The position numbers and the translations under genes were made by a program. Below, in pieces: positions 26,053 to 36,446 of a stretch of DNA of 64,000 bases. Below the pieces are notes generated by a model. It made no database searches, was not told the origin of the DNA, and saw only the letters and a program-made list of their open reading frames with translations. The stretch is from contig WRMC01000011.1 in assembly GCA_009777335.1 (NCBI GenBank), positions 1 through 64,000 on the forward strand. Direction: 5' to 3'. Source of the stretch: Treponema sp. (lineage in GTDB: Bacteria; Spirochaetota; Spirochaetia; Treponematales; Breznakiellaceae). Every line of letters starts with the position of its first letter. Within the stretch, counting starts at the first letter, position 1.

Positions 26053-27234
26053 ATGAGCGACGTTTTTATGAATACCTACGGCAGGCTGCCCGTAACCTTT
26101 AACAGGGGTGAAGGGGCCTGGCTTTTCGATACAGCGGGGAAAAAATACCTGGACTTTACGGCCGGAATCGCCGTCAACTGTCTGGGCCACAATTACCCCC
26201 CCCTGGTAAAAGCCATATCGGAGCAGGCGGCAAAACTCTGCCACGTCTGTAATTATTACCTAAGCGATGTCTCCGTAGCCTTTGCGGAGGCCCTCATTGC
26301 CGCCTGCGCTGGTGCGGGGATGAAGAAACTCTTCCTGGCCAACTCGGGGGCCGAAGCCAATGAGGGGGCCTGTAAAATAGCCCGGAAGTACTCCCTGGTA
26401 AAATACGGCAAGGGCCGGCATACGATAGTAACCCTAAGGGGGAGCTTCCACGGCCGGACCATCACCACCCTCTCGGCCACCGGGCAGGAACATTTCCACA
26501 AGGACTTCGGCCCCTACACCGAGGGTTTTGTCTTTGTTCCCGGGGGGGACATAGCAGCCCTGGACAAGGCCCTGGACCCCAAGACCGTGGCGGGCTTTAT
26601 GGTGGAAGCCGTCCAGGGCGAAAGCGGCATCACCCCCCAAAGCCAGGAATACCTGGATGCGGCGGCCAAGATCTGTGCCGAAAGGGACATCCTCCTCATG
26701 TTTGACGAGATACAAACCGGGGTGGGCCGGACCGGGACCTTCCTGGCCTGCGAGGGCTACGGGATTAAACCGGACCTGGTAACCCTGGCCAAGGGTCTGG
26801 CGGGGGGCATCCCCGCAGGGGCGGTCCTGGCGGGCGAGAAGGCCGCCGATGTCTTCCAGCGGGGGGACCATGGCTCCACCTTTGGGGGGAACCCCGTGGC
26901 GGGGGCCGCGGGGCTCGTGGTCCTGGAGACCGTGACCAAACCGGAATTCCTCAAAGAGATAGGCAGGAAGGGGAACAAGATCGCCGAGGCCATCACAGGG
27001 TGGAAGCACCCCAAGGTGACGGCTATACGGCAGAAGGGCTTGATGATAGGGGTGGACCTTACAATAGATGCCCACCCCCTTTTAGAGGCCGGTATAGCCC
27101 AGGCCCAGTCTGGTTCCCCCGGCTTGCTCATGCTTACCGCCGGAGCCAAGACCCTGCGGTTCTTGCCCCCCTTCATTATCTCCGATGCTGAGATCGACCA
27201 GGGCCTGGGACTGCTTAAGAGCTTGCTGGACTAG
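26053..27234 (+). CDS. argD: Acetylornithine aminotransferase
   Basis: 393 residues, PLP-dependent class III aminotransferase. Motifs: NSGAEANEGACKIAR, FHGRT, the PLP-site Asp in LLMFDEIQTGVGRTG and the Schiff-base Lys in TLAKGLAGGIP. It converts N-acetylglutamate semialdehyde to N-acetylornithine. Ribosome site GGAGGAATACC precedes ATG 26053, 33 bp after argB. Its stop overlaps the convergent MFS gene by 20 bp. Confidence 0.94.
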   Translation: MSDVFMNTYGRLPVTFNRGEGAWLFDTAGKKYLDFTAGIAVNCLGHNYPPLVKAISEQAAKLCHVCNYYLSDVSVAFAEALIAACAGAGMKKLFLANSGAEANEGACKIARKYSLVKYGKGRHTIVTLRGSFHGRTITTLSATGQEHFHKDFGPYTEGFVFVPGGDIAALDKALDPKTVAGFMVEAVQGESGITPQSQEYLDAAAKICAERDILLMFDEIQTGVGRTGTFLACEGYGIKPDLVTLAKGLAGGIPAGAVLAGEKAADVFQRGDHGSTFGGNPVAGAAGLVVLETVTKPEFLKEIGRKGNKIAEAITGWKHPKVTAIRQKGLMIGVDLTIDAHPLLEAGIAQAQSGSPGLLMLTAGAKTLRFLPPFIISDAEIDQGLGLLKSLLD

Positions 27235-28480
27235 ACCGGGGGGCCGAAGCCTTTTCCTTTCGGGCTATGATGATAAAGATCGTCAGTATAGCCGAGAGGA
27301 AGAGGATAAGCCCCAGGCCCATGCCGGAAATAGAAAAGTGCTGATACAAGAAACCGCCCATGGCGGTTCCGGAGGCGAGGCCCGAGCCTATGATGATCTC
27401 CTGGACCGCCATATTTTTTTTGGAGCTCTTGCCGGTGGCCCCGGAATAAAAAATGCTGTTGTTGTAGCTAAGGGCATCAAAGAAGCCAAAAAGAACCACT
27501 ATTATGGCGATAATGGGGAGGCTGTTCCCGGCGATGAGGAGGAGAAGGGCCGTCACCAGGAGGGAAGACTGGACTAAGATAAACCAGTAGCCCTTAAAGT
27601 GCCAGGAGCTAAACTTGGCCAAAATGGTAAAACTCCCAAAGCTGGCCACACAGCGGAAAAAGAGGATGATCCCCGCGGTGCTTTCCGAGTAGCCTAGGCC
27701 GTCCCTGATGTGGAGGGGCATTATATTTAAGAGGGCCCCCAAAAACATGGCGGACCCAAAGACCCCAACCCAGGCCCGGTAGCGGTAGGAGTCCAGCTTT
27801 TTGTCCAGCTCCCGGATTATTTCGGGTTTCTCTTCTTCTATCGGAGTTGGGCCTGCTTCCCCCGTCCCTGGCTTAAGCGGCAAGGCCACCTTGGGTTTCT
27901 GCTGATGCCGAACTACAGCGATACATACACAGACCATCAGATAACTAAGGTTAGCCAAAATGAGGGGAGCCCCGCTGTTCCAGCGGTAGAGGTTCCCCGC
28001 AATGAGGGGGCCTATGATGTTGGCGGCCATCCAGCTCCGGTTATAGACGCTTAAGGTGCGGTTGAGCTCCAGGTTATCCAGGCCCCCGGTAAACCAGGCG
28101 GTGACGGGGGGCCAGAAGAAACCCGTAGAGAGCATGATCATCCAATAGGCCGCATAGGTCACATACTGGAAGCGGACCAGACTTAAAAGGAGGGCCGCAA
28201 TAAAAACCAGGGCCGAAGAGACCGAGAAGGTCTTTATGGGATGCACATGGGAGCCCAATTTATGGTAGAGGGTACAGCCCAGGAAAAAGGCCACCTGCCC
28301 CAGGGCCATAAAGGAACCTATCTGGGCGGGGTTAAAGCTAAACCAGTCGGTGAGGCCGTAGATGAGCGAAAACCCCAGGACCGTACCCCCCAGGACAAAG
28401 AAAAAGGCTCCCGCAAAAAGGGGGTAGTATTTTTTCAAGTTATTTCTTGCCCAGCTTGCGGATGATGGGCTCCAGGGCAT
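27215..28480 (-). CDS. MFS transporter
   Basis: 421 residues and about twelve hydrophobic spans. The N-terminal block is YYPLFAGAFFFVLGGTVLGF, with a cytoplasmic loop near residue 225 (TGEAGPTPIEEEKPEIIREL) between the two six-span halves. The start is uncertain: ATG 28480 overlaps the upstream gene by 41 bp, and a TTG four bases after the upstream stop (at about 28436) begins directly at the hydrophobic region. No substrate can be assigned. It is likely co-transcribed with the P-loop protein. Confidence 0.75.
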   Translation of the reverse strand: MPWSPSSASWARNNLKKYYPLFAGAFFFVLGGTVLGFSLIYGLTDWFSFNPAQIGSFMALGQVAFFLGCTLYHKLGSHVHPIKTFSVSSALVFIAALLLSLVRFQYVTYAAYWMIMLSTGFFWPPVTAWFTGGLDNLELNRTLSVYNRSWMAANIIGPLIAGNLYRWNSGAPLILANLSYLMVCVCIAVVRHQQKPKVALPLKPGTGEAGPTPIEEEKPEIIRELDKKLDSYRYRAWVGVFGSAMFLGALLNIMPLHIRDGLGYSESTAGIILFFRCVASFGSFTILAKFSSWHFKGYWFILVQSSLLVTALLLLIAGNSLPIIAIIVVLFGFFDALSYNNSIFYSGATGKSSKKNMAVQEIIIGSGLASGTAMGGFLYQHFSISGMGLGLILFLSAILTIFIIIARKEKASAPRSSPASS

Positions 28481-29792
28481 CTTCCATGGTGGGCTGGCCT
28501 ATTTCCTGCAGGGTGTAGCCCACCCTGGTGCTGGGTTTGCCTATCTTGATGATCCGGCCCAGATCGATGGGGGTGGCAATGACCACCGAATCGCAGGGGC
28601 ATTTTTCTATAGTCGCCGCCAGGTCATTGATCTGCTGATCTCCATAACCCATGGCAGGGAGGAGGGTGCCTATATTGGGATAGATACGATAGGTGTCTGC
28701 CAGGCGCCCCACCGCATAGGGCCGGGGGTCTACAAGTTCCGCCGCACCGTAACGCCGGGCGGCTACGATGCCGGCCCCTATCTTCATATCCCCATGGGTA
28801 AGGGTGGGGCCGTCTTCGATTACCAGGACCCGTTTTCCCTTAATGAGTTCCGGTTTATCCACACTGATAGTCGATGCGGCATCTACCACCAGGGCCCTGG
28901 GGTTTAGCTTTTCGATGTTGGCCCGGACTTGCTGTATATTGTCAAAGTCCGCACTGTCTATCTTGTTGATCACCGCCACATCGGCCAAACGCAGGGTTAC
29001 TTCCCCCGGATAGTATGAAAGCTCATGCCCCGGTCTATGGGGGTCTACCACCGTCACCATTAGATCCGGTTTATAGAAGGGAAAGTCGTTGTTCCCCCCG
29101 TCCCAGAGGATCACGTCGCAGCCCAGAGGATCATTTTCGGCGGCCTCCAGGATGGCCTGGTAGTCCACCCCGGCGTAGATTACGTTCCCCCGGACTATGT
29201 GGGGTTCGTATTCTTCCATCTCTTCTATCGTACATTTGTACTTGTCCAAATCTTCTATCGTGGCAAAGCGCTGTACCTTCTGGGCCGCCAGATCTCCATA
29301 GGGCATGGGATGGCGGATGGCGATTACCTTAAGCCCCCGGGCCATGAGGATCTCCGCAATCCGGCGGCTCGTTTGGCTCTTGCCGCAGCCCGTGCGGATG
29401 GCCCCCACCCCTATGACGGGTTTGGAGCTTTTTATCATGGTATTTTTGTGCCCTAAAAGGCTAAAGTCAGCCCCCGCGGCATTTACCTTGGCCCCCAGGG
29501 CCATCACGAACTGGTAGGGTACATCACTATAGGAAAAGACACATTCGTCCGCATCGAGCTCCTGGATAAGGCCCTCAAGCTGATCCTGGTCGTAGATGGG
29601 GATCCCCTCGGGGTAGAGGGCCCCGGCCAGGCTGGCGGGGTACTTGCGATCGGCGATATCGGGAATTTGGGCCGCCGTAAAGGCTACTACCTTGTACCGG
29701 GGATTATCCCGGTAGCAGGTATTAAAATTATGAAAATCCCGCCCTGCGGCTCCTATGATGATAATCCTGCGCTCTTGATTCCCTTTTTCCAT
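28440..29792 (-). CDS. Cyclic 2,3-diphosphoglycerate synthetase-like P-loop protein
   Basis: 450 residues. An N-terminal Rossmann-like region begins IIIIGAAGRDFHNFNTCYRD. A central P-loop follows, GVGAIRTGCGKSQTSRR (128-144), then VILWDGGNNDFPF, VDPHRPGHE and INKIDSAD (G-protein-like). This combination is that of the cyclic-2,3-DPG synthetase family of P-loop proteins. In methanogens the enzyme makes cDPG; in bacteria homologues are uncharacterised, so the biochemical role is unknown. It is divergent from a nitroreductase gene. Confidence 0.7.
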   Translation of the reverse strand: MEKGNQERRIIIIGAAGRDFHNFNTCYRDNPRYKVVAFTAAQIPDIADRKYPASLAGALYPEGIPIYDQDQLEGLIQELDADECVFSYSDVPYQFVMALGAKVNAAGADFSLLGHKNTMIKSSKPVIGVGAIRTGCGKSQTSRRIAEILMARGLKVIAIRHPMPYGDLAAQKVQRFATIEDLDKYKCTIEEMEEYEPHIVRGNVIYAGVDYQAILEAAENDPLGCDVILWDGGNNDFPFYKPDLMVTVVDPHRPGHELSYYPGEVTLRLADVAVINKIDSADFDNIQQVRANIEKLNPRALVVDAASTISVDKPELIKGKRVLVIEDGPTLTHGDMKIGAGIVAARRYGAAELVDPRPYAVGRLADTYRIYPNIGTLLPAMGYGDQQINDLAATIEKCPCDSVVIATPIDLGRIIKIGKPSTRVGYTLQEIGQPTMEDALEPIIRKLGKK

Positions 29793-29822
29793 AAACTCCT
29801 GCCTCTCTTGCGGATGCTTCTT

Positions 29823-29850
29823 TTCAAGGTCATACTTTCAAGGTCATACT
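29823..29850. repeat. Tandem 14-bp direct repeat in divergent promoter region
   Basis: TTCAAGGTCATACT occurs twice in immediate succession (29823-29836 and 29837-29850) between the P-loop protein gene and the nitroreductase gene. It may bind a regulator or be a small duplication. Confidence 0.75.
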
Positions 29851-29904
29851 ATAGCAGAAACCACAGTTTTTAAGCAATAATTCTGCACCATAAAGGAGGG
29901 TCCC

Positions 29905-30438
29905 ATGACCTTATTCGAAGCTATTAAAGAACGTTACAGCTATCGGGGCGAATTTAAGCCCAATCCGGTAAGCAGGGAGGATCTTACCAAGATCCTTGAA
30001 GCCGGCCTGGCGGCTCCCTCGGGGGGGAATGCCCAAACCACCTACCTCATCGGAGTGGACGATCCGGAACTGATTAAGTCCATGTCGGCCATTTTAAACA
30101 AGACCAGTACGGTCACCGCCCCCGCTGCCGTGGTGGTCATAAGCCATCCCAAGCCTGTGTATAAGGACATGTGTTTTAATATCCAGGACTATTCGGCGGC
30201 CATAGAAAACGTGCTTTTGGCGGCCGTTGATCTGGGTTATGCCAGCTGCTGGATAGAGGGGGAAATCACCGCCGATCCGGTCAGGCAGAAGGCCTATGCG
30301 GAGCTCCTGGGGGTCCCCGAAGGCTTCAATGTGGTCTGCTTTCTTCCCATAGGGGTCCCCGTTTCTGAGGGCAAACGGGCGGTTCATAGGCCCTTTGAAG
30401 AGCGGGCTTCCTTCAACCGCTTTACTTTCACCATATAA
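29905..30438 (+). CDS. Nitroreductase-family flavoprotein
   Basis: 177 residues of the FMN-dependent nitroreductase fold: the first FMN-binding motif ERYSYRGEFKPNPVS (R-x-S-x-R variant), AAPSGGNAQTTYLI and the C-terminal CFLPIGVPVSEGKR. The middle motif SCWIEGEI fits the family. It reduces nitro, quinone or related substrates with NAD(P)H. Start ATG 29905 follows AAAGGAGGG. Confidence 0.88.
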   Translation: MTLFEAIKERYSYRGEFKPNPVSREDLTKILEAGLAAPSGGNAQTTYLIGVDDPELIKSMSAILNKTSTVTAPAAVVVISHPKPVYKDMCFNIQDYSAAIENVLLAAVDLGYASCWIEGEITADPVRQKAYAELLGVPEGFNVVCFLPIGVPVSEGKRAVHRPFEERASFNRFTFTI

Positions 30439-30472
30439 AAAGGCTATACTTATTCTATCTTACTATACCTAA

Positions 30473-31561
<1,089 letters not shown>

Positions 31562-31569
31562 GGTACCCC

Positions 31570-33582
31570 ATGATTAAAACAGTTAAGACTGTCGATTTAA
31601 AGGGCAAGCGGATCATCATGCGGGTCGACTTTAACGTTCCCATGAAGGACGGGGTGGTCCAGGATGATACCCGCATCGTGGCGGCTATTCCTACGATTAA
31701 GTACATCCTGGCCCAGGGGGCAAAAACGGTAACCCTGATGAGCCATCTGGGGGACCCCTCCGGGGACGCAGAAAAGGCCAAGGCCAAGGCTGCCAAGGAT
31801 GGTACTTCATTCAACTTGAATGCCTATCTTAGGGGCAAACACCGCATGGCTCCGGTGGCCGATTACTTGCAAAAAAAACTGGGGAAGACCATCCCCGTAG
31901 TTTTTGCTGGGGAAGACAGCTGCTACAACAAGAAGAAGTTCATCGACTCCCAAAAGGCCGGCACGGTAATCATGCTGGAAAACACCCGCTTTCATAAGGA
32001 AGAAACTTCGAAAAACCCCGCCGACCTGGACAAGCTGGCCAAGGCCCTGGCGGAATACGGTGACATCTTTGTGAACGATGCCTTTGGCACCGCCCACCGG
32101 GATCATGCCTCCACCGCCTCCATCGCCAAGTTTGTGCCCCTTTCGGTGGCCGGCTTCCTGATGGAAAAAGAAGTTAAGTACCTGGAACCCATCGTGGCCA
32201 GTCCGATCAAACCCTTGGTGGCCATCATAGGCGGTGCCAAGGTTTCTTCCAAAATCGCAGTCTTAGAGAGCCTCTTAAAAAACGCCTCCGCCCTGGTAAT
32301 TGGCGGCGGCATGGCCTATACCTTCCTGAAGGCCCAGGGTAAAAAGATTGGCAAGTCCCTGGTCGAAGACGATCAGATAGACACGGCCAAGAAGATCCTT
32401 GAGGCCGCCAAGAAGGCCGGGGCAGAGATAGTCCTGCCCCTGGACCATGTGGGGGCCGAGAAGTTCGATGCCGCCGCCAAGGCGGTGAGCATTGCTTCAG
32501 TGAATATTCCCGACAAGCTCATGGGCATGGACGTGGGTCCCAAGACCATCGCCCGGTACAAGCAGGTTCTGGCCAAGGCCAAGACCATCGTGTGGAACGG
32601 CCCCGTGGGGGTCTTCGAGTTTAACGCCTTCTCCAAGGGCACCGAAGCGGTGGCAAAGCTAGTGGCTGCAGCTACCGCCAAGGGGGTAATAACCGTGGTA
32701 GGGGGCGGCGACTCGGTCGCGGCGGTGAATAAGTTCAACCTGGCTTCCAAGATGAGCCATGTCTCTACCGGCGGCGGAGCCTCCCTGGAACTCCTGGAAG
32801 GCAAAAAACTCCCCGGCATAGAAGTAACCCGGAGCAGGGACTACTATATCGCCGGTAACTGGAAGATGCACATGACCCGCCCCGAAGCCGCCGCCCTGGC
32901 CAAGGATCTGGTAAAGACCCTTAAGGGGGGCAAGCACCGCTACCTGGCGGTACCTTCCTTTACGGCCATAGAAACGGTGGGGGCTATTGTAGCGGGGACC
33001 AATATTCTTCTGGGGGCCCAGAACTGTTCTTCCGAAGAGCAGGGGGCCCACACCGGAGAAGTGTCGGTGCTCCAGTTAAAGGAACTGGGGGTCCAGGTTA
33101 TCATCCTGGGGCACAGCGAGCGGCGCCATGTCTACAAAGAAAACGACGCCCTGATTAACAAGAAGGTAAAACTGGCCCTTAAGCATGGCTTTGAGGTGAT
33201 CCTCTGTGTAGGCGAGACCCTGGAAGAACGTGAAAAGGGAAAGGCCGAAACGGTCTGTAAAACCCAAACCGAAAAGGGCCTGGCCGGAGTGACCCTGGCG
33301 GAACTCTCCCGGGTTACCATAGCCTACGAACCCGTGTGGGCCATAGGCACCGGCAAGACCGCCACCCCCGATGATGCTCAAAAGATACATCACTTTGTGC
33401 GGGGGGTCGTGGCCAAACTCTACGGCAGCCTGGCGGCCCGGCAGATTATCATCCAGTACGGCGGCTCGGTGCGGGGCGAAAATGCGGCCCAGCTCATGGC
33501 CATGGAAGATATAGACGGAGCCCTGGTCGGGGGTGCATCCCTTAAGGCCGAGACCTTCGCCCCTATCGCCAAGTTTTCGTAG
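31570..33582 (+). CDS. Phosphoglycerate kinase-triosephosphate isomerase fusion
   Basis: 670 residues in a single frame from ATG 31570, with AGGTACCCC upstream. Residues 1 to about 423 are PGK: MRVDFNVPMKDG, TLMSHLGDP, VNDAFGTAHRDHAST and VVGGGDSVAAV. TIM follows from about 425: YYIAGNWKMH, LGHSERRHV, the catalytic Glu in AYEPVWAIGTGKTA, QYGGSVRG and GALVGGASL. Both active sites are complete, so one chain should carry two glycolytic steps. The linker is only a few residues. Such a fusion is well known from Thermotoga; T. pallidum, as I recall, has separate genes. The order gap, pgk-tpi, secG supports conserved context. Confidence 0.93.
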   Translation: MIKTVKTVDLKGKRIIMRVDFNVPMKDGVVQDDTRIVAAIPTIKYILAQGAKTVTLMSHLGDPSGDAEKAKAKAAKDGTSFNLNAYLRGKHRMAPVADYLQKKLGKTIPVVFAGEDSCYNKKKFIDSQKAGTVIMLENTRFHKEETSKNPADLDKLAKALAEYGDIFVNDAFGTAHRDHASTASIAKFVPLSVAGFLMEKEVKYLEPIVASPIKPLVAIIGGAKVSSKIAVLESLLKNASALVIGGGMAYTFLKAQGKKIGKSLVEDDQIDTAKKILEAAKKAGAEIVLPLDHVGAEKFDAAAKAVSIASVNIPDKLMGMDVGPKTIARYKQVLAKAKTIVWNGPVGVFEFNAFSKGTEAVAKLVAAATAKGVITVVGGGDSVAAVNKFNLASKMSHVSTGGGASLELLEGKKLPGIEVTRSRDYYIAGNWKMHMTRPEAAALAKDLVKTLKGGKHRYLAVPSFTAIETVGAIVAGTNILLGAQNCSSEEQGAHTGEVSVLQLKELGVQVIILGHSERRHVYKENDALINKKVKLALKHGFEVILCVGETLEEREKGKAETVCKTQTEKGLAGVTLAELSRVTIAYEPVWAIGTGKTATPDDAQKIHHFVRGVVAKLYGSLAARQIIIQYGGSVRGENAAQLMAMEDIDGALVGGASLKAETFAPIAKFS

Positions 33583-33617
33583 GGCCCGGGGCTCAAGTTT
33601 ATCGCAAAGGAAAGGTA

Positions 33618-33974
33618 ATGGGAATTCTTAGTATTGTTTTATTGGTCTTTTTTATCATAGTGGCAGTCCTCCTCGTCCTCTTGGTTTTGGCCCAGAACGA
33701 GGAGGGGGACGGCCTGGGGGGCATCTTTGCCAGCGGCTCGGGCTCCGCCTTCGGCGCCCGGTCGGGCAATATGCTCACCCGGGTTACCACGGTCCTGGGG
33801 GCCCTCTTTCTGGTGGTCAGTCTGGGCCTCGCCCTGATGAACCGCAGCCCCACCGGGTCTGGGGTCGAAAGGGCAGGGCAGGCCATGAACCCCGGTACCG
33901 GCAGTGACTGGTTTCTCTTTGACGAGAGCCCCGGTGTAATCGAAGAGCTGATCGAACCGGAAGGGGCAGAGTAG
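33618..33974 (+). CDS. secG: Preprotein translocase subunit SecG
   Basis: 118 residues with two spans (SIVLLVFFIIVAVLLVLLVLA-type first span and VLGALFLVVSLGLALM) separated by the SecG loop GGIFASGSGSAFGAR. SecG helps SecYEG move proteins. The short acidic C-tail is typical. Ribosome site AAAGGAAAGGTA precedes ATG 33618. It follows the pgk-tpi gene by 35 bp. Confidence 0.9.
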   Translation: MGILSIVLLVFFIIVAVLLVLLVLAQNEEGDGLGGIFASGSGSAFGARSGNMLTRVTTVLGALFLVVSLGLALMNRSPTGSGVERAGQAMNPGTGSDWFLFDESPGVIEELIEPEGAE

Positions 33975-33980
33975 GACCTG

Positions 33981-34460
33981 GTGTTCCTGCACACTATATT
34001 TTCACCGGACCTAATATCCATCAATCTAGAGGCAGAAACTAAAGAAAGGGCCTTTGCAGAGCTGGTAGACATCTTCTGCGGGGCCACCGGTCTGCCCAAG
34101 AAAGAGGAGATCCTGGAGGCCCTCTGGGAGAGGGAACATAAGATGACCACGGGCATTAAGAAGGGGGTTGCGATCCCCCATGGAAGATGCCATACCCTGG
34201 ACCAGACTTATGGGGTGCTGGGGGTTTCCCGAAAGGGGGTGGAGTACCAGGCCCTGGACGGCCAGAAGGTACACTTGCTCTTTATGATTTTAACTCCCCA
34301 AGCTAACTCCGAACAGTACCTCCACCTTTTACGGCGTATAGCCCTGCTCCTGGATGAGCCCCGGTTTTCCGAGGAGCTTAAAGCTCAGGAGGATCCCCAG
34401 GGGGCCTATGGGGTCCTAAAGACCTACGAAGAACACTATATTAGTTCAGGTCACTTCTAG
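33981..34460 (+). CDS. PTS EIIA-type (fructose/nitrogen) domain protein
   Basis: 159 residues of the PTS EIIA-2 fold. The phosphorylation site His is in GVAIPHGRCHT (His67), and the C-terminal region reads LLRRIALLLDEP. The GTG start at 33981 lies 6 bp past the secG stop. No EIIB or EIIC genes are nearby, so it may be regulatory (EIIA-Ntr-like) rather than part of a sugar carrier. Its 3' end overlaps the convergent ligase gene by 15 bp. Confidence 0.85.
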   Translation: MFLHTIFSPDLISINLEAETKERAFAELVDIFCGATGLPKKEEILEALWEREHKMTTGIKKGVAIPHGRCHTLDQTYGVLGVSRKGVEYQALDGQKVHLLFMILTPQANSEQYLHLLRRIALLLDEPRFSEELKAQEDPQGAYGVLKTYEEHYISSGHF

Positions 34461-36392
34461 ACTTAGTATATCCTTTATTACCTTCCGGTTTCCCTCGGTA
34501 TAAAATTCTCCTGCTCCGGCCCTATAGATCTCTTCTATCCTGTCCATGTGAAGATCCCTTACCCGGTGGCGGACCAGCTTCATGGTGGAGTTTATCTCCC
34601 CCCTGGCTTCGTCAAAGGCAGAACCGAGAACGGCGAAGGAGGCGGGCCGCCATTGCCCCGGGATACTGCTATGCCCGCTTTGGCGGGTAAAACTGGTGAG
34701 GTCCTCCCAGATAAGGCCCAGAACCTTGTTAAGGTCCTCATCCTTTTGGGGGCTAAGGCCCTGGTTTTTTATACTGCCCAAAAGCTCTTCGGTATTAAGG
34801 GTGATAAGGGCGCTGGTAAAACGGCACTGTTCGTTATAGGCCATGATCTGGTTGATATACTTCGAGGTGCTTAAGACTGCCTCTTCGATGGTTTCGGGGC
34901 TGTACTTTTCTCCGTCCGGGGCGATGAGGAGGGCCTTCTCCCGGCCGGTGACCACCAGGAATCCGTCCTTATCCATGTAACCCAGGTCTCCGGACCAGAG
35001 CCATCCTTCCTGGAGGGTTTCTTCGGTGGCCTCGGGGTTCTTAAAGTAGCCCTTCATCACCGAGTCCCCCCGGGTGACGATTTCTCCTATCTCGCCCATG
35101 GTACATTCGGTGCTCCGGTCCTTCATGATCCGCAGTTCCAGGTCAGGCAGGACCACCCCGGAGGTGCCAAACTTATGCCGGGCCGCCGAGTTGGTGCAGA
35201 TGATGGGGGCGTTCTCGGTAAGGCCGTAGCCCTGATAGACCGGTATGCCTATGGCGTTAAAGAACTCCTGCTGCTTGAGTTCCAGAAGGGCCCCGCCCCC
35301 TATGCAGAACCTAAGGTTCTTGCCAAAGACCGATCTAAGCTTGGGAAAGATGAGGGCATTGGCCAGGGCCCAGGGAAAGAAGCTCCAGAGGCACTGTAAA
35401 AAGGGGGGCCTATTGTAGCCATCACCGGCCCGCCTTATGCCCGCCCTGAGGCCCGCATTAAAGATGCCGCGGATGAGGGCCCCCTTCTCGTTAATTCCCC
35501 CCTGCATGCGCTTCATAAAGTTTCCCGAAAGGGCGGGGACGGTTAACAGAACATCGGGGTTTACCTCCTGGAGGTTCCGGGGCAGGTTCCGTATGGCCGC
35601 CATGGGCCCCCCCTGGGCATCTACGAAGTACATGGTCATTCCCACGATGCAGAAGATATAGAGCCCCACGGTGTGGGCAAAGGAATGATCCAGGGGAAGC
35701 ATGATCAAACTCTTCCAGCCCCTTTCTACCGGCACCAGTTTCCGGGCATTGTCAGCATTGTGGATATAGTTTCGGTGGGTCAGCATAATCCCCTTGGGGT
35801 TCCCGGTGGTTCCCGAGGTATAGCTGATGGTCACGTTATCGTCCCGGTCTATGGCTTCTTCTATCTCCTGCAGACGCCGCTGGTATTCCTCCCCGGCAAG
35901 GAGGGCCTTGCCCTGGATCAACATCTCTTCGTAGTAGAGGAGCTTCTCTGCGGTCCCTTCTGTGCTGGGGTTCTTATCGCTGATCAAAATGAGCAGGGGC
36001 TTGTTTTGAATGGTCTTGAGAGCTTCGGCGGCCTTCTTTAAGTTATTTTCTGAAACTAAAAGGGCCTTCGACTCTGAATGGTTCAATCGGAAGATAAGCT
36101 CCTCTTCGGTGAGCCTGGTAGAGAGGGGTACAGAGGTACAGCCCGCCTTAAGGATGCCGAACTCGCCTATCACCCAGGAAGGTCTTCCCTCCGAGAGGAT
36201 GGCCGCATGATCCCCCTTCTTGAGCCCTGCCTTAAGGAGGGCTGCAGCGAAGGCCGACGAAAGGGCATCCACTTCCTTAAAACTGAAGGTTTGCCAGGTA
36301 TCTCCGGTTTTTCCGCCCAGATAGGCCAGGTCTCCGTGGTTTTTTGCCCCCTCATGGAGCAGTGCTATGACGGTGCTCATGCTATCCTTCAT
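34446..36392 (-). CDS. AMP-forming acyl-CoA synthetase/ligase
   Basis: 648 residues of the ANL superfamily. The P-loop motif SYTSGTTGNPKGIML lies at about 195-210, then YQGYGLTENAP and the GWLWSGDLGYMDKDGFLV, VTGREK hinge motifs. The size and the long insert around 330-380 match the long-chain fatty acid-CoA ligase group. It activates a carboxylate with ATP and CoA. An alternative start four codons in (ATG 36380) has AAGGAT just upstream. It is divergent from the response-regulator promoter. Confidence 0.85.
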   Translation of the reverse strand: MKDSMSTVIALLHEGAKNHGDLAYLGGKTGDTWQTFSFKEVDALSSAFAAALLKAGLKKGDHAAILSEGRPSWVIGEFGILKAGCTSVPLSTRLTEEELIFRLNHSESKALLVSENNLKKAAEALKTIQNKPLLILISDKNPSTEGTAEKLLYYEEMLIQGKALLAGEEYQRRLQEIEEAIDRDDNVTISYTSGTTGNPKGIMLTHRNYIHNADNARKLVPVERGWKSLIMLPLDHSFAHTVGLYIFCIVGMTMYFVDAQGGPMAAIRNLPRNLQEVNPDVLLTVPALSGNFMKRMQGGINEKGALIRGIFNAGLRAGIRRAGDGYNRPPFLQCLWSFFPWALANALIFPKLRSVFGKNLRFCIGGGALLELKQQEFFNAIGIPVYQGYGLTENAPIICTNSAARHKFGTSGVVLPDLELRIMKDRSTECTMGEIGEIVTRGDSVMKGYFKNPEATEETLQEGWLWSGDLGYMDKDGFLVVTGREKALLIAPDGEKYSPETIEEAVLSTSKYINQIMAYNEQCRFTSALITLNTEELLGSIKNQGLSPQKDEDLNKVLGLIWEDLTSFTRQSGHSSIPGQWRPASFAVLGSAFDEARGEINSTMKLVRHRVRDLHMDRIEEIYRAGAGEFYTEGNRKVIKDILSLEVT

Positions 36393-36393
36393 A

Positions 36394-36422
36394 TTGATGA
36401 TTTAATCCTTTTCTTTTATAAT
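36394..36422 (+). promoter_or_regulatory. Strong sigma70-type promoter of the receiver gene
   Basis: TTGATG (36394-36399), a 17-bp spacer and TATAAT (36417-36422). The predicted start is near 36429, just before GGGGAGG (36432-36438), so the 5' leader is only about 20 nt. Confidence 0.75.
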
Positions 36423-36446
36423 ACCCCATGCGGGGAGGTAAACCAA

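Noticed and set aside
36078-36446. N-terminal extension of the receiver protein
   Set aside because: This part is antisense to the ligase gene and contains the strong promoter; the true start is GTG 36447.
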